A stretch of 64,000 nt of DNA from NCBI RefSeq assembly GCF_019797845.1, contig NZ_CP081864.1, forward strand, positions 3,906,001 to 3,970,000, in the 5' to 3' direction. The notes below the pieces were generated by a model, which ran no database searches, had not been told where the DNA came from, and worked only from the letters and a program-made list of their open reading frames with translations. A program made the translations under genes and the position numbers. This document shows, one piece after another, positions 30,976 through 40,203 of the stretch; the first letter of the stretch is position 1; each line of letters starts with the position of its first letter. The DNA comes from Symbiopectobacterium purcellii. Its GTDB lineage: Bacteria > Pseudomonadota > Gammaproteobacteria > Enterobacterales > Enterobacteriaceae.

Positions 30976-31623
30976 CTAGCCTTGTAAAATAATCCCTAAA
31001 TCCATCAGAAGTTGACCTGCCTGATTCATATCAAGCTTCACGCCATCGAGCTCGGTATCCCTGATAGTGAGGTTCCCCAATGCAGCGCCTGTGAGGTCAC
31101 AAAATGTAAAATTAGCTGAGCGCCAGTCAAACTCGTTAAATTCACCGCCAGAGAGATCTGATCCAATAAAGGAAGCACCAAGCACATTTTCCGCCGTCCA
31201 GCGGTTTTCCCACAGTTCACATTTCTCTAATACGGCTTTTGAGAAGTTGGTATAGCTCAGATTTGATTTAATAATGAAAGCACTGCAAAACCAAACTCGC
31301 TCTGTAATTTTGTTCATGAAACTGGCGCTACGGAAATCGGCCCCCTGCGCGCGGCACTCTCTGATCTCAATACCAAACGCGTCTGCGTACCGGAAATTAC
31401 ACAGGCTCAAATCGCACCCAATAAATCTCGCTTCCTTGAGTACCGAATGCGTAAAATCACATCCCGTCTGGCTTTCATCATCATAGAAATGGCAATTTTT
31501 GAACACGGTGTCTGTCAGATCTGCATGTGAGAAATCGCAATTGATGAACCGACATTCGCTAATGGTATTCCCTGTCAGTTCATTAAGAGAGAACTTTTGT
31601 TCTATGCAGATCGTTGAATTCAT
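30976..31623 (-). CDS. qnr: Qnr-type pentapeptide repeat protein
   Basis: A 215-residue pentapeptide-repeat protein of the Qnr family, DNA mimics that protect gyrase and topoisomerase IV from quinolones. Repeats of the A(D/N)LXX kind run through most of the chain (CDFSHADLTDTVF, CDLSLCNFRYADA). Stretches such as GIEIRECRAQGADFR and VLEKCELWENRW are nearly as in QnrB and QnrS. Both loops that interrupt the helix in Qnr are kept (YDDESQTGCDF and FMNKITERVWFCSA), as is the C-terminal dimerisation part. It lies between arcA and creA, where E. coli has creBCD. No LexA box of the qnrB type and no mobile element adjoin it, so it looks like a resident chromosomal gene. Protection activity is inferred from the family. 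Confidence 0.9.
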   Translation of the reverse strand: MNSTICIEQKFSLNELTGNTISECRFINCDFSHADLTDTVFKNCHFYDDESQTGCDFTHSVLKEARFIGCDLSLCNFRYADAFGIEIRECRAQGADFRSASFMNKITERVWFCSAFIIKSNLSYTNFSKAVLEKCELWENRWTAENVLGASFIGSDLSGGEFNEFDWRSANFTFCDLTGAALGNLTIRDTELDGVKLDMNQAGQLLMDLGIILQG

Positions 31624-31710
31624 TGTTTAACCCCTGATAGTTATGCCTTATGTGCGTTAATGAGGCATATCAGTCGCCGCATAATCTGCCAATGTCCATT
31701 TACGCCCCAC

Positions 31711-31801
31711 CCTCATTCCCGCGCAGGCGGGAATCCCTTGCAGGTGAAACGCGTTTCTTCTCACAAAGTTCCCCGGCTTTCGCCGAGGATGACAAGGGGG
31801 A
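31711..31801. repeat. Two-hairpin intergenic repeat
   Basis: A hairpin ATTCCCGC-GCAG-GCGGGAAT (31715-31734) and, 36 bp on, a second imperfect hairpin (CCCCGGC-TTTC-GCCGAGG, 31771-31788) followed by ATGAC. The outer words TCATTCCCGC and GAGGATGAC are partly complementary. This is the build of the dispersed TCATTCCCGCG...GCGGGAATGA repeats of many Proteobacteria. It lies in the 216-bp spacer between the qnr-like gene and creA. Open frames across it are not genes. Confidence 0.5.
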
Positions 31802-31839
31802 AATGGCCTTTCCTGTCTCAGCACGTGTTCCCTAACACA

Positions 31840-32322
31840 CTACTCGCTCTTGCCCCAGGGAATGATCGGCACTGCGCTCAAGGCGTTTTTTGGCGAGCCG
31901 TCGACCAAACGATCGGAGTAGGTCAGGTAGACCAAGGCGTTGCGCTTCTCATCATAAAAACGGACCACCTGAAGTTTTTTGAACACCAGTGACGTGCGCT
32001 TTTGGAACACCACCGTGCCACTATCATCACTTTTCTTGATCTTATCTGACAGCGTAATCGGCCCAACCTGCTGACAGGAAATGGCAGCATCGGAGGTATC
32101 CTCTGCCAAGCCTAACCCCCCCTTGATGCCGCCGGTTTTCGCGCGGCTTAAATAGCAGGTCACGTTCGCAACGTCAGGATCGTCAAAGGCTTCCACCACA
32201 ATTTTATGGTCTGGCCCCAGCAGTTTGAAAACCGTATCTACAGAACCAATCTGTTCCGCCCTGGCGACGCTGCCCACGCTCAGCAGCGCCATACAGGCTC
32301 CCATGATTAATGCGTTTTTCAT
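31840..32322 (-). CDS. creA: CreA family periplasmic protein
   Basis: A 160-residue exported protein with a signal peptide ([22 protein letters not shown]) and the CreA signatures [44 protein letters not shown] and [14 protein letters not shown]. The function is not known; in E. coli it heads the creABCD operon, but creBCD are absent here and the gene stands alone. It diverges from rob, as in E. coli. Confidence 0.93.
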   Translation of the reverse strand: MKNALIMGACMALLSVGSVARAEQIGSVDTVFKLLGPDHKIVVEAFDDPDVANVTCYLSRAKTGGIKGGLGLAEDTSDAAISCQQVGPITLSDKIKKSDDSGTVVFQKRTSLVFKKLQVVRFYDEKRNALVYLTYSDRLVDGSPKNALSAVPIIPWGKSE

Positions 32323-32530
32323 CGATATTTCTCTCTGTCTGGAAACAAGTTACAGGGGTTTTTCCCCCGCTGACGATGCCGCTACTAGATATAGGGCTAA
32401 AGTATGCAAATTTCACCGGATTGTTTGTATAAATTATTCAAAAATCTTAAGCGGTGACAACAGCAAAAAGTTGCTATGATGCCTGATCTCTATGCGCTTC
32501 GTGCTTTGTGTGTTCTATCGAGGATGTTCT

Positions 32531-33393
32531 ATGGATCAAGCCAGTATCATACGTGACCTGCTCAATTGGCTGGAAAACCACCTTGACCAGCCACTGTCGC
32601 TGGATAACGTGGCAGCAAAAGCCGGCTACTCCAAATGGCACCTACAACGTATGTTCAAAGATGTCACTGGGCACGCCATTGGCGCGTATATTCGCGCACG
32701 CCGGTTGACCAAAGCCGCGATGGCACTGTGTATGACCGGCAGGCCGATCCTCGATATCGCGCAGCAATACCGCTTCGATTCGCAGCAAACGTTCACTCGC
32801 GCGTTCAAAAAACAGTTTGCTCAGACGCCAGCCTCTTACCGCCGTGCTGAAGAGTGGAATACCTACGGTATTCGCCCTCCGTTGCGTTTAGGTGAATTCA
32901 CGCTGCCGCAGCCTGAGTTTGTCACGCTGCCGGATACACAGTTGGTGGGCGTCACGCAAAACTGCAACTGCTCTTTGGAACAAATCTGTAATTTCCGTAC
33001 GGAAATGCGCGTGCATTTTTGGCGGCAGTACCTGGGCGAAGCCAAATGCATTCCCCCTTTGCTGTATGGTCTGCATCACGCCCGCCCGAGCAAGGATAAA
33101 GAAGACGAACATGACGTGCTCTATACCACCGCGGTGGAACCCGAGCACGTTCCGGAAGGGGTTCACCCCGGCGAGCCGATTACGCTGCCCGGCGGCGAGT
33201 ACGCCTTGTTCGTCTATGAAGGCCCCACGGATGCGCTACAGGATTTTATTATCAGCCTGTACGACACCTGCCTACCTTCGAGCTAACACGCCGCGATGGC
33301 TGTGATGCGGAGCGTTTCACCCCGAATGGCACGAAAGAAGACGGACCACCGAAAGTGATCCGCTGCGAATACCTGATCCCTATCCGTCGCTAA
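32531..33393 (+). pseudogene. rob: Rob transcriptional activator, frameshifted near the 3' end
   Basis: AraC/XylS-family regulator related to MarA and SoxS. The N-terminal DNA-binding domain is intact (ASIIRDLLNWLENHLDQPLS, then WHLQRMFKDVTGHAIGAYIR). It starts at ATG 32531 after GAGGA. The frame stops at 33286, giving 251 residues ending DTCLPSS. The missing end of the family continues in another frame: TFELTRRDGCDAERF ... RCEYLIPIRR, to a TAA at 33391-33393. A single-base deletion near 33270-33280, not in a homopolymer, would restore 287 residues, the normal length. DNA binding could survive, but the last strand of the effector-binding domain is lost. A sequencing error cannot be excluded. 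Confidence 0.85.
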
Positions 33394-33405
33394 GCGCGCA
33401 CACTG

Positions 33406-34056
33406 TTAACGCTGGAGTTCATCCAATGCCGGGGTATCAAGATGAGAAACATCCCCGGCGGTTTCCACGACCCAGCCGGACGCCAACCACGGGCTCTGCT
33501 GATAATCGATGCGGGAGAGCGAGCAGTTACGCAGCCGCAAACGGCGTTCTGCACTGTCGGGCAGCCCAAGGATGGTGCTTAACAAGCAGCCGAGGGCCAT
33601 ACCATGACTGACCAGCAGCGGACGACTGCCGGGCGGCAGCGCCAGACAGCGATCGAGCACCTGATGCATACGCGTTGCCATCTCCGCCATGGATTCCCCT
33701 TCAGGAATACGGCCATTCGGCGTGCCGTCCACCAGTTGCTTGCGCCAGGTTTCCTCCTGCGGACTGAGCGTATCGATGTCGCGCATTTCCAGCACGCCCA
33801 TATTCAGCTCACGCAAATTAGGGTCTTCAACCACTTCACAGTGGTGGCAAGACTGCGCAATAATCTCCGTGGTGCGGCGCGTCCTCCCTAAATCGCTGGT
33901 AAAGATATGCGTAATGCCTAGCGTTTTAACACGGTTCGCAACTTGATAGGCCTGCTGTTCTCCTTGTGCGGTCAACGAGCTGTCGGATTGTCCCTGAATA
34001 CGCCGAGCCACGTTCCATTCCGTTTCACCGTGGCGAACAAGATATACCTGTAACAT
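33406..34056 (-). CDS. gpmB: Phosphoglycerate mutase-like histidine phosphatase GpmB
   Basis: A 216-residue histidine phosphatase with the phosphohistidine motif YLVRHGETEWN, the acid residue in LRELNMGVLE and the second histidine in LVSHGMALG. Named phosphoglycerate mutase in E. coli, though relatives act as broad phosphatases. It converges with rob, only 12 bp from its end. Confidence 0.94.
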   Translation of the reverse strand: MLQVYLVRHGETEWNVARRIQGQSDSSLTAQGEQQAYQVANRVKTLGITHIFTSDLGRTRRTTEIIAQSCHHCEVVEDPNLRELNMGVLEMRDIDTLSPQEETWRKQLVDGTPNGRIPEGESMAEMATRMHQVLDRCLALPPGSRPLLVSHGMALGCLLSTILGLPDSAERRLRLRNCSLSRIDYQQSPWLASGWVVETAGDVSHLDTPALDELQR

Positions 34057-34107
34057 CGCTTTTTTCCATTATACTGCGTCAAATTAACTAAAAGAGTATG
34101 AACCGTT

Positions 34108-34632
34108 ATGTACCATGTTGTCGCTGCCACTACCAACCCGGCAAAAATTAAGGCTATTACACTCGCATTCACGGATGTCTTTGGCGAAGAAAACTGTCGC
34201 ATCGAAGGTGTTGATGTCGACAGCGGCGTTTCTCATCAGCCCTTGGGTTCCACCGAAACGCGTACCGGGGCCCGCAACCGCGTTATGCGCGCCCGTCAGG
34301 TCCGGCCCGAGGCCAATTTCTGGGTCGGCGTAGAAGCGGGCATTGAAGAGAGCATGACGTTCGCCTGGATGGTGATTGAAAACCCACATCTGCGTGGTGA
34401 ATCACGCTCCGCCAGCCTGGTGCTGCCGGAAAGTATATTACAAGGAATCAAGGAAGGAAGAGAGCTGGGAGACGAAATGGCACGTTTGACCGGCATTCAG
34501 GACATTAAACATCAGGGTGGTGCAATTGGGGTGTTCACCGACGGTAAACTGACGCGCACCAGCGTCTACTATCAGGCACTGTTGTTAGCGTTGGTACCCT
34601 TCCACAACCCCATTTACAGCCAGCCGAGCTGA
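34108..34632 (+). CDS. yjjX: Inosine/xanthosine triphosphatase YjjX
   Basis: House-cleaning enzyme of the DUF84 family, hydrolysing ITP and XTP and removing damaged purine nucleotides. The 174 residues begin [17 protein letters not shown] and contain [16 protein letters not shown] and [10 protein letters not shown]. It diverges from gpmB and converges with trpR, the E. coli order. Confidence 0.95.
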   Translation: MYHVVAATTNPAKIKAITLAFTDVFGEENCRIEGVDVDSGVSHQPLGSTETRTGARNRVMRARQVRPEANFWVGVEAGIEESMTFAWMVIENPHLRGESRSASLVLPESILQGIKEGRELGDEMARLTGIQDIKHQGGAIGVFTDGKLTRTSVYYQALLLALVPFHNPIYSQPS

Positions 34633-34637
34633 CCCGT

Positions 34638-34660
34638 TTAAGGGGCGCGATGCCCCTTAA
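34638..34660. terminator. Hairpin between yjjX and trpR
   Basis: Perfect 9-bp stem TTAAGGGGC / GCCCCTTAA with a 5-base loop in the 49-bp gap between the converging stops. Confidence 0.65.
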
Positions 34661-34681
34661 CCTTTATGATATCCAACAGAC

Positions 34682-35011
34682 CTATTTACCCTCTGGCAGC
34701 AGTTGTGCGTCCAGCCACTGTTTCAGTGCAGGCGATGCCGCTTTTAAACTGTTAGATCCGCGCGTAATGGTCGCAATACCAGCACCCAATTCGTTTTTCA
34801 ATTCACGCTGGCTCATCTCTCCTCGCATTAACTCCTGAATGATGCGCACACGCGTAGCAAGCGCCGTGCGTTCGTCTGGCGTCAATAACAGTTGCAACAG
34901 AGGGTGATGCAGATCTTCCGCCACGGAGAGCTTCACTAGCTCAACAAATTTGAGCCAGTCTTCATTGCCGTGTTCAGAAAACGCAGGATCGGTATGTGAT
35001 AAAGGGGTCAT
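34682..35011 (-). CDS. trpR: Tryptophan operon repressor
   Basis: A 109-residue helical dimeric repressor that binds DNA when loaded with tryptophan. The helix-turn-helix is [25 protein letters not shown], and [21 protein letters not shown] precedes it. It is autoregulated through the operator just upstream. The slt gene, normally next to trpR, is missing; an insertion sequence lies there. Confidence 0.97.
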   Translation of the reverse strand: MTPLSHTDPAFSEHGNEDWLKFVELVKLSVAEDLHHPLLQLLLTPDERTALATRVRIIQELMRGEMSQRELKNELGAGIATITRGSNSLKAASPALKQWLDAQLLPEGK

Positions 35012-35023
35012 CGCGGGCTGCCA

Positions 35024-35039
35024 TACTCGTTAACGAGTA
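35024..35039 (-). promoter_or_regulatory. TrpR operator at the trpR promoter
   Basis: The perfect 16-bp palindrome TACTCGTTAACGAGTA, 13 bp before the trpR start, matches the TrpR operator core (GTACTAGTTAACTAGTAC type) and is more symmetrical than the E. coli trpR operator. It implies autorepression. Confidence 0.8.
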
Positions 35040-35106
35040 CAGCAGCATAGCATAATCAGTGGGAAATCACCGATATCGTGCGCGAAAAATCGTATCGGTA
35101 ACCTAG

Positions 35107-35951
35107 GGGCTGTTGACAATTAACACAGCCAGACGAATGCAGCAGCGAGCGCAACGAATGATGCGAAGCGTTTTGAGAGTTTGTCGAAGCGTGTAGCTAC
35201 GCGTCGAAATTGCTTGATACGGCAAAAGAAACGTTCGATCAAATTGCGTGAAGCGTAAAGATGTTTGTCCAGTGGGCGTTGCTCACGGCGATTCTCTTTG
35301 CTGGGGATGACAGCCTGAATGCCTACCGACTCCAGATATTGTAGAATCACATTCGTATCGTAGGCTTTGTCTGCAGCCAAGCTTGAAGGTTTCAATTCAC
35401 CAAGTAAAGGCAATGCTTCTCTGGTGTCGCTCTTTTGACCACCAGTCAAACTAAAACGGGCAAGCATGCCCAGCCCATCAACCAGAGCGTGAATCTTGGT
35501 TGTCAATCCCCCGCGAGAACGACCAATCGACTGGTCACCGTTTTTTTGGGAGCGCCCGCTGCATGCTGATGAACCCGTACGATAGTGCTGTCGATGAAGA
35601 TTTCCTCGAAATCGGCATCGCCCGCAAGTTCAGCAAAAACGGAATGCCATATTTCTGCCCGTGACCATCTGGCAAAGCGTTTGTACACACAGTTCCAGAG
35701 TCCGAAATCGGGTGGTAAATCTCTCCATGGGCTTCCAGTTCGGGCGATCCATAAAACCGCTTCGACAAAAAGCCGATTATCTGCTGCTGTTCGTCCCGGA
35801 TCCGAATCCTTTCCCGGCAAAAACGGGCTAATCCGTTCGTATTGGTCATCACTGAGCATCAATCTTGGCATTCTGCTTTTCCAAAAAAGACAGAATGTAA
35901 ACAGATTCTTTTACAAAAAAACAGGTTCTTGGCGATGATTGTCAACAGGCC
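35107..35951 (-). mobile_element. IS5-family insertion sequence (IS427-like), 845 bp, apparently intact
   Basis: Terminal inverted repeats GGGCTGTTGACAATT (35107-35121) and, on the other strand, GGCCTGTTGACAATC (35951-35937), matching at 13 of 15. It is flanked by the direct repeat CTAG (35103-35106 and 35952-35955), a target duplication of YTAR type seen in IS5-family insertions. It holds one transposase split into two frames joined by a slippery A7. It sits between trpR and cyoA, at the junction of two blocks that are far apart in E. coli. Confidence 0.9.
35120..35871 (-). CDS. IS5-family transposase, OrfA and OrfB joined by -1 frameshift
   Basis: OrfA (35503-35871, 122 residues) starts MPRLMLSDDQYERISPFLPG and contains the first catalytic aspartate in IFIDSTIVRVHQHAAGAPKK. 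OrfB (35120-35506) begins within LTTKIHALVDGLG and has the second aspartate in LAADKAYDTN and the glutamate in NLIERFFCRIKQFRR, completing the DDE triad. At 35547-35541 the minus strand reads CCC AAAAAAA CGG; slipping back one base continues GAPKKNGDQSIGRSRGG into OrfB. The full product would be about 250 residues, the usual length for this group. Confidence 0.9.
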
Positions 35952-35956
35952 CTAGC

Positions 35957-35983
35957 AGCCAACGTTATTTTTTTACGTTGGCT
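35957..35983. terminator. Hairpin beside the insertion sequence, possible orphan terminator
   Basis: Stem AGCCAACGT / ACGTTGGCT with a T-rich loop, followed by CACTTTTTT. It begins immediately beyond the CTAG repeat and faces cyoA. No gene now precedes it except the IS, so it may be the terminator left from a gene that once stood here. Confidence 0.5.
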
Positions 35984-36288
35984 CACTTTTTTCTGGCTAT
36001 TTAATTGTTGGGAAAATGTGTGAGAGGCAGCCCTGTCGGTTAGATAGAAAATTCCCGTACAGGCGGGTTGTAATTTTTTTTTATCCATCCATACTTCTCT
36101 ACGGGATAAATTTTAATTCACTGTTTTTAATAAATTTTTCCTAACGACAAGGTAATTGTGACATTCAGGGCAAAAATCAGCAACAAAGCGCTGACATAAC
36201 CTTAATCATGTTTACAGTGCAGTAACCTTACCGTAAAATGCCCGCTCGCATGAAATGACAATAGAGCCCTTGTTATTGAGGTCGCTAG
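35984..36288 (+). promoter_or_regulatory. cyoA upstream region (about 305 bp)
   Basis: AT-rich control region of the cytochrome bo operon, with no supported gene. E. coli cyo is repressed by ArcA-P and FNR; I can see AT-rich GTTA-type words (for example around 36200-36230) but no site clear enough to assign. GAGGT at 36278-36282 is the cyoA ribosome site. Confidence 0.5.
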
Positions 36289-37254
36289 ATGAGACTCAGG
36301 AAATACAATAAAACTTTTGGGATGTTGTCTTTATTCGCTGCCGCAGCACTACTGAGCAGTTGTGATATGGCATTAATGAACCCCAAAGGACAGGTCGGGT
36401 TGGAGCAACGGTCGTTGATTCTGACGGCACTCGGGTTGATGTTGATCGTGGTTATTCCGGTAATCGTGATGACCATCGCTTTTGCCTGGAAGTTTCGCGC
36501 TTCCAACACCAAAGCAAAATACACCCCGAACTGGTCACACTCCAACAAGATTGAAGCGGTGGTATGGACAGTTCCCATCATCATCATTCTTATTCTGGGT
36601 ACCATTACCTGGAAAACCACCCATTCACTGGATCCGTATAAGCCGTTGGTCTCTGAGGCCAAGCCGATTACCGTCGAAGTGATTTCACTCGACTGGAAGT
36701 GGCTGTTTGTTTACCCGGAATTGGGTATCGCCACGGTCAACGAGTTAGCGTTCCCGACCAATGTGCCGGTGAATTTCAAAATCACCTCCGACACCGTAAT
36801 GAACTCCTTCTTCATTCCGCGTCTGGGTGGACAGATTTACGCGATGGCCGGTATGCAAACCAAACTGCATCTTATCGCCAACGAGCCGGGCAAATATGAC
36901 GGTATTTCTGGTGGTTACAGTGGTAAAGGTTTCTCTGGCATGAAATTTACTGCCATTGCCACACCTAGCCAGCAGGAATTCGACCAGTGGGTTGCCACCG
37001 TGCGTGCCTCCAGCAAAACGCTGAACAACACGGAGGAATTCAATACTCTGGCCAAACCCAGCGAATTCCACCCGGTAGAGTACTTCTCCAGCGTGCAACC
37101 TGAGCTGTTTGAAAACCTGATTCGCAAATTCACGCAAAGCGGCGGTGCGCCTGCGCATCATCACGCTGAAAGTGAAACGCAGCAAGGCGGCATGCAACAC
37201 GGTGACAATATGAACATGAGCGAGCACGCCTCGCACCAAGGCGCCGAGGGATAA
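36289..37254 (+). CDS. cyoA: Cytochrome bo3 ubiquinol oxidase subunit II
   Basis: Lipoprotein subunit of the proton-pumping ubiquinol oxidase of the inner membrane. The 321 residues include a signal peptide ending in the lipobox LLSSC (Cys25) and two membrane helices (about 44-66 and 90-110). The cupredoxin-like domain starts [16 protein letters not shown] and, as usual in quinol oxidases, lacks the CuA ligands. The tail is His/Met-rich ([20 protein letters not shown]), a feature shared in kind with E. coli CyoA. First gene of cyoABCDE; cyoB follows after four bases. Confidence 0.97.
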   Translation: MRLRKYNKTFGMLSLFAAAALLSSCDMALMNPKGQVGLEQRSLILTALGLMLIVVIPVIVMTIAFAWKFRASNTKAKYTPNWSHSNKIEAVVWTVPIIIILILGTITWKTTHSLDPYKPLVSEAKPITVEVISLDWKWLFVYPELGIATVNELAFPTNVPVNFKITSDTVMNSFFIPRLGGQIYAMAGMQTKLHLIANEPGKYDGISGGYSGKGFSGMKFTAIATPSQQEFDQWVATVRASSKTLNNTEEFNTLAKPSEFHPVEYFSSVQPELFENLIRKFTQSGGAPAHHHAESETQQGGMQHGDNMNMSEHASHQGAEG

Positions 37255-37258
37255 GACG

Positions 37259-39250
37259 ATGTTAGGAAAACTAACGCTTGATGCGGTTCCGTATCATGAA
37301 CCCATTATTATGGTTACGGTGGCCGGCATCATCGTCGGCGGCCTCGCCCTGTTGGCGGCCATCACTTATTTTGGTAAATGGAAGTGGTTGTGGGCGGAGT
37401 GGTTCACCTCGGTAGACCACAAGCGTATCGGCATCATGTATATGATCGTTGCGTTTATCATGATGATTCGCGGCTTTGCCGATGCCATCATGATGCGCGG
37501 TCAACAGGTGCTGGCGTCTGCCGGTGAGGCAGGCTTCCTGAATGCCCACCACTACGATCAGATATTTACCGCGCACGGCGTGATCATGATTTTCTTCGTG
37601 GCAACGCCGTTTGTGGTCGGTTTGATGAACCTGGCGGTGCCGCTGCAAATCGGCGCTCGCGACGTGGCCTTCCCTTTCCTTAACTCGCTCAGTTTCTGGC
37701 TGTTCGTGGTGGGGGTTGTCCTGATCAACCTGTCGCTGGGTATCGGTGAATTTGCGCAAACCGGCTGGGTGGCCTATCCGCCGCTTTCCGGCAAGGAGTA
37801 CAGTCCCGGCGTAGGGGTCGATTACTGGATATGGAGTCTACAGATCTCCGGTCTGGGTACCACGCTGACCGGTGTCAACTTCTTCGCGACCATTATCCGT
37901 ATGCGCGCACCGGGTATGACGCTGATGAAAATGCCGGTCTTTACCTGGACGGCACTGTGCACCAACGTGCTGATCATCGCCGCCTTCCCGATTTTGACCG
38001 TGACCATCGCGTTGCTGACGCTGGATCGCTATCTGGGCACCCATTTCTTTACCAATGATATGGGCGGCAACATGATGATGTACATCAACCTCATCTGGGC
38101 CTGGGGCCATCCTGAGGTGTACATTCTGGTTCTGCCAATTTTCGGCGTTTACTCCGAAGTGGTTACCACCTTCTGTAAAAAGCGTCTGTTCGGTTACACC
38201 TCGCTGGTGTGGGCGACCATTGCCATTACCGTACTGTCGTTTATCGTCTGGCTGCACCACTTCTTCACCATGGGGTCTGGCGCGAACGTTAACGCCTTCT
38301 TTGGTATCGCCACCATGATCATTTCCATCCCGACCGGGGTGAAAATTTTCAACTGGCTGTTCACCATGTACCAGGGCCGAATTCAGCCGAATTCCGCCAT
38401 GTTGTGGACCACCGGGTTTATCATCACCTTTACCATTGGTGGGATGACTGGGGTGCTACTGGCGGTACCGGGTGCCAACTTTGTGCTGCACAACAGTTTG
38501 TTCCTGATTGCCCACTTCCATAACGTCATCATCGGCGGCGTGGTGTTTGGTATTTTTGCCGGTATTACCTACTGGTTCCCGAAAGCGTTTGGCTTCACGC
38601 TGAACGAAACCTGGGGCAAACGCGCGTTCTGGTTCTGGATTATCGGCTTCTTCACCGCCTTTATGCCGTTGTATGTGCTGGGCTTTATGGGCATGACCCG
38701 TCGTCTTAGCCAACAGTTCGATCCGCAATTCCACTCACTGCTGGTGGTTGCCTCTGTCGGTGCCGCACTGATTGGCCTTGGCGTACTGTGCCAACTGATG
38801 CAGTTCTATGTCAGTATCCGCGATCGCGACCAAAACCGCGATTTGACCGGTGACCCGTGGGGTGGCCGCACGCTGGAGTGGGCAACCTCGTCTCCGCCGC
38901 CGTTCTACAACTTCGCCATCGTGCCTGACGTGCAGGAACGCGATGCGTTCTGGGAACAGAAAGAGCGTGGTGATGCCTACAAGAAACCGGCCAGCTATGA
39001 AGAAATTCATATGCCGAAAAACACCGGTGCCGGCGTGATCATCTCAGCGTTCAGCCTGGTATTCGGCTTCGCGATGATCTGGCATATCTGGTGGATGGCG
39101 ATTGCCGGTTTCGTCGGCATGATCGTGACCTGGATTGTGCACAGTTTTAACCGCGATGTGGATTACTACGTTCCGGTCAAACAAATCGAAGAGATTGAAA
39201 ACCAGCACTTCGACAATATCAGCAAAGCAGGTGTGAAACATGACAACTGA
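37259..39250 (+). CDS. cyoB: Cytochrome bo3 ubiquinol oxidase subunit I
   Basis: Catalytic heme-copper subunit, 663 residues with about 15 membrane helices. The heme b histidine is in [16 protein letters not shown]. The CuB histidine with its crosslinked tyrosine is in [12 protein letters not shown], the CuB pair in WLHHFF, and the distal heme ligands in [13 protein letters not shown]. It reduces oxygen to water and pumps protons. Its last 11 bases overlap cyoC. Confidence 0.98.
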   Translation: MLGKLTLDAVPYHEPIIMVTVAGIIVGGLALLAAITYFGKWKWLWAEWFTSVDHKRIGIMYMIVAFIMMIRGFADAIMMRGQQVLASAGEAGFLNAHHYDQIFTAHGVIMIFFVATPFVVGLMNLAVPLQIGARDVAFPFLNSLSFWLFVVGVVLINLSLGIGEFAQTGWVAYPPLSGKEYSPGVGVDYWIWSLQISGLGTTLTGVNFFATIIRMRAPGMTLMKMPVFTWTALCTNVLIIAAFPILTVTIALLTLDRYLGTHFFTNDMGGNMMMYINLIWAWGHPEVYILVLPIFGVYSEVVTTFCKKRLFGYTSLVWATIAITVLSFIVWLHHFFTMGSGANVNAFFGIATMIISIPTGVKIFNWLFTMYQGRIQPNSAMLWTTGFIITFTIGGMTGVLLAVPGANFVLHNSLFLIAHFHNVIIGGVVFGIFAGITYWFPKAFGFTLNETWGKRAFWFWIIGFFTAFMPLYVLGFMGMTRRLSQQFDPQFHSLLVVASVGAALIGLGVLCQLMQFYVSIRDRDQNRDLTGDPWGGRTLEWATSSPPPFYNFAIVPDVQERDAFWEQKERGDAYKKPASYEEIHMPKNTGAGVIISAFSLVFGFAMIWHIWWMAIAGFVGMIVTWIVHSFNRDVDYYVPVKQIEEIENQHFDNISKAGVKHDN

Positions 39251-39863
39251 AACTCTGACGCATCATCACGCGGCTCATGACGCCCATGCCGAGCATGGGC
39301 ACCACGACGCCAGCGGCACCAAGGTGCTGGGGTTCTGGGTTTACCTCATGAGCGATTTGATCATTTTCGGCTCGCTGTTCGCCACCTATGCCGTGCTGGT
39401 AACCGGCACGGCGGGCGGTCCGTCCGGAAAAGATCTGTTTGATCTCAAGTTTGTGCTGGTCGAAACCTTCGCGCTGCTGTTGAGTAGTATCACCTTCGGC
39501 ATGGCGATGATCGCCATGTACAAAGGCAACGTAGCACGCATTAACACCTGGCTGGCTATCACCTTCCTGTTTGGTCTGGTGTTTATCGGGATGGAAATTT
39601 ATGAATTCCATCATCTGATCGCAGAAGGATACGGCCCGGATCGCAGTGCGTTCCTGTCAGCCTTTTTCGCGCTGGTCGGCACCCACGGCGTTCACGTAAC
39701 CTCAGGCCTTATCTGGCTGGTGGTGATGATGATTCAGGTATCACGCTGGGGTATCACTCCTACCGTGAAAACCCGTTTGATGTGTCTGAGCCTGTTCTGG
39801 CACTTCCTTGACGTGGTGTGGATTTGCGTCTTTACCGTAGTTTATCTGATGGGGGCGATGTAA
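39240..39863 (+). CDS. cyoC: Cytochrome bo3 ubiquinol oxidase subunit III
   Basis: A 207-residue membrane subunit with five helices; begins with a His-rich stretch ([18 protein letters not shown]), then [19 protein letters not shown]. It contains the subunit III block [13 protein letters not shown] and ends [20 protein letters not shown]. Start ATG 39240 overlaps the end of cyoB; its stop overlaps the cyoD start (TAATG). Confidence 0.97.
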   Translation: MTTETLTHHHAAHDAHAEHGHHDASGTKVLGFWVYLMSDLIIFGSLFATYAVLVTGTAGGPSGKDLFDLKFVLVETFALLLSSITFGMAMIAMYKGNVARINTWLAITFLFGLVFIGMEIYEFHHLIAEGYGPDRSAFLSAFFALVGTHGVHVTSGLIWLVVMMIQVSRWGITPTVKTRLMCLSLFWHFLDVVWICVFTVVYLMGAM

Positions 39864-40192
39864 TGAGTCATTCAACGACCGATCACGGCGCCAGCCACGG
39901 TAGCGTACAGTCTTATGTCATCGGCTTTGTGATGTCGGTCATTCTGACCGTGATCCCGTTTGGTCTGGTGATGGCGGGTGCCGCCTCCCCCAGCGTGATC
40001 ATGGCCGGTGTGGTTGGCTGCGCCGTGGTACAGATACTGGTTCACCTGGTCTACTTCCTGCACCTGAACAGTTCTTCTGAACAGCGCTGGAACGTGGTAG
40101 CGTTGGTGTTCGCCATTCTGATTATCGCCATCGTGGTAGTAGGATCCATCTGGATTATGCTGAGCGCGCACCACAATATGATGATTCCGTAA
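39863..40192 (+). CDS. cyoD: Cytochrome bo3 ubiquinol oxidase subunit IV
   Basis: A 109-residue subunit with three membrane helices ([21 protein letters not shown] and two more), required for assembly. Start ATG 39863 overlaps the cyoC stop codon; the frame extends 15 codons upstream without homology. Confidence 0.96.
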   Translation: MSHSTTDHGASHGSVQSYVIGFVMSVILTVIPFGLVMAGAASPSVIMAGVVGCAVVQILVHLVYFLHLNSSSEQRWNVVALVFAILIIAIVVVGSIWIMLSAHHNMMIP

Positions 40193-40203
40193 TCGAGCCA
40201 GAC

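Noticed and set aside
31624..31700. LexA box before the qnr-like gene
   Set aside because: No CTG-N10-CAG motif was found upstream of the start, unlike mobile qnrB genes.
31650..31992. Short plus-strand frames before and into creA
   Set aside because: They cross a non-coding hairpin repeat and the antisense of creA; repeats of this type often create false frames.
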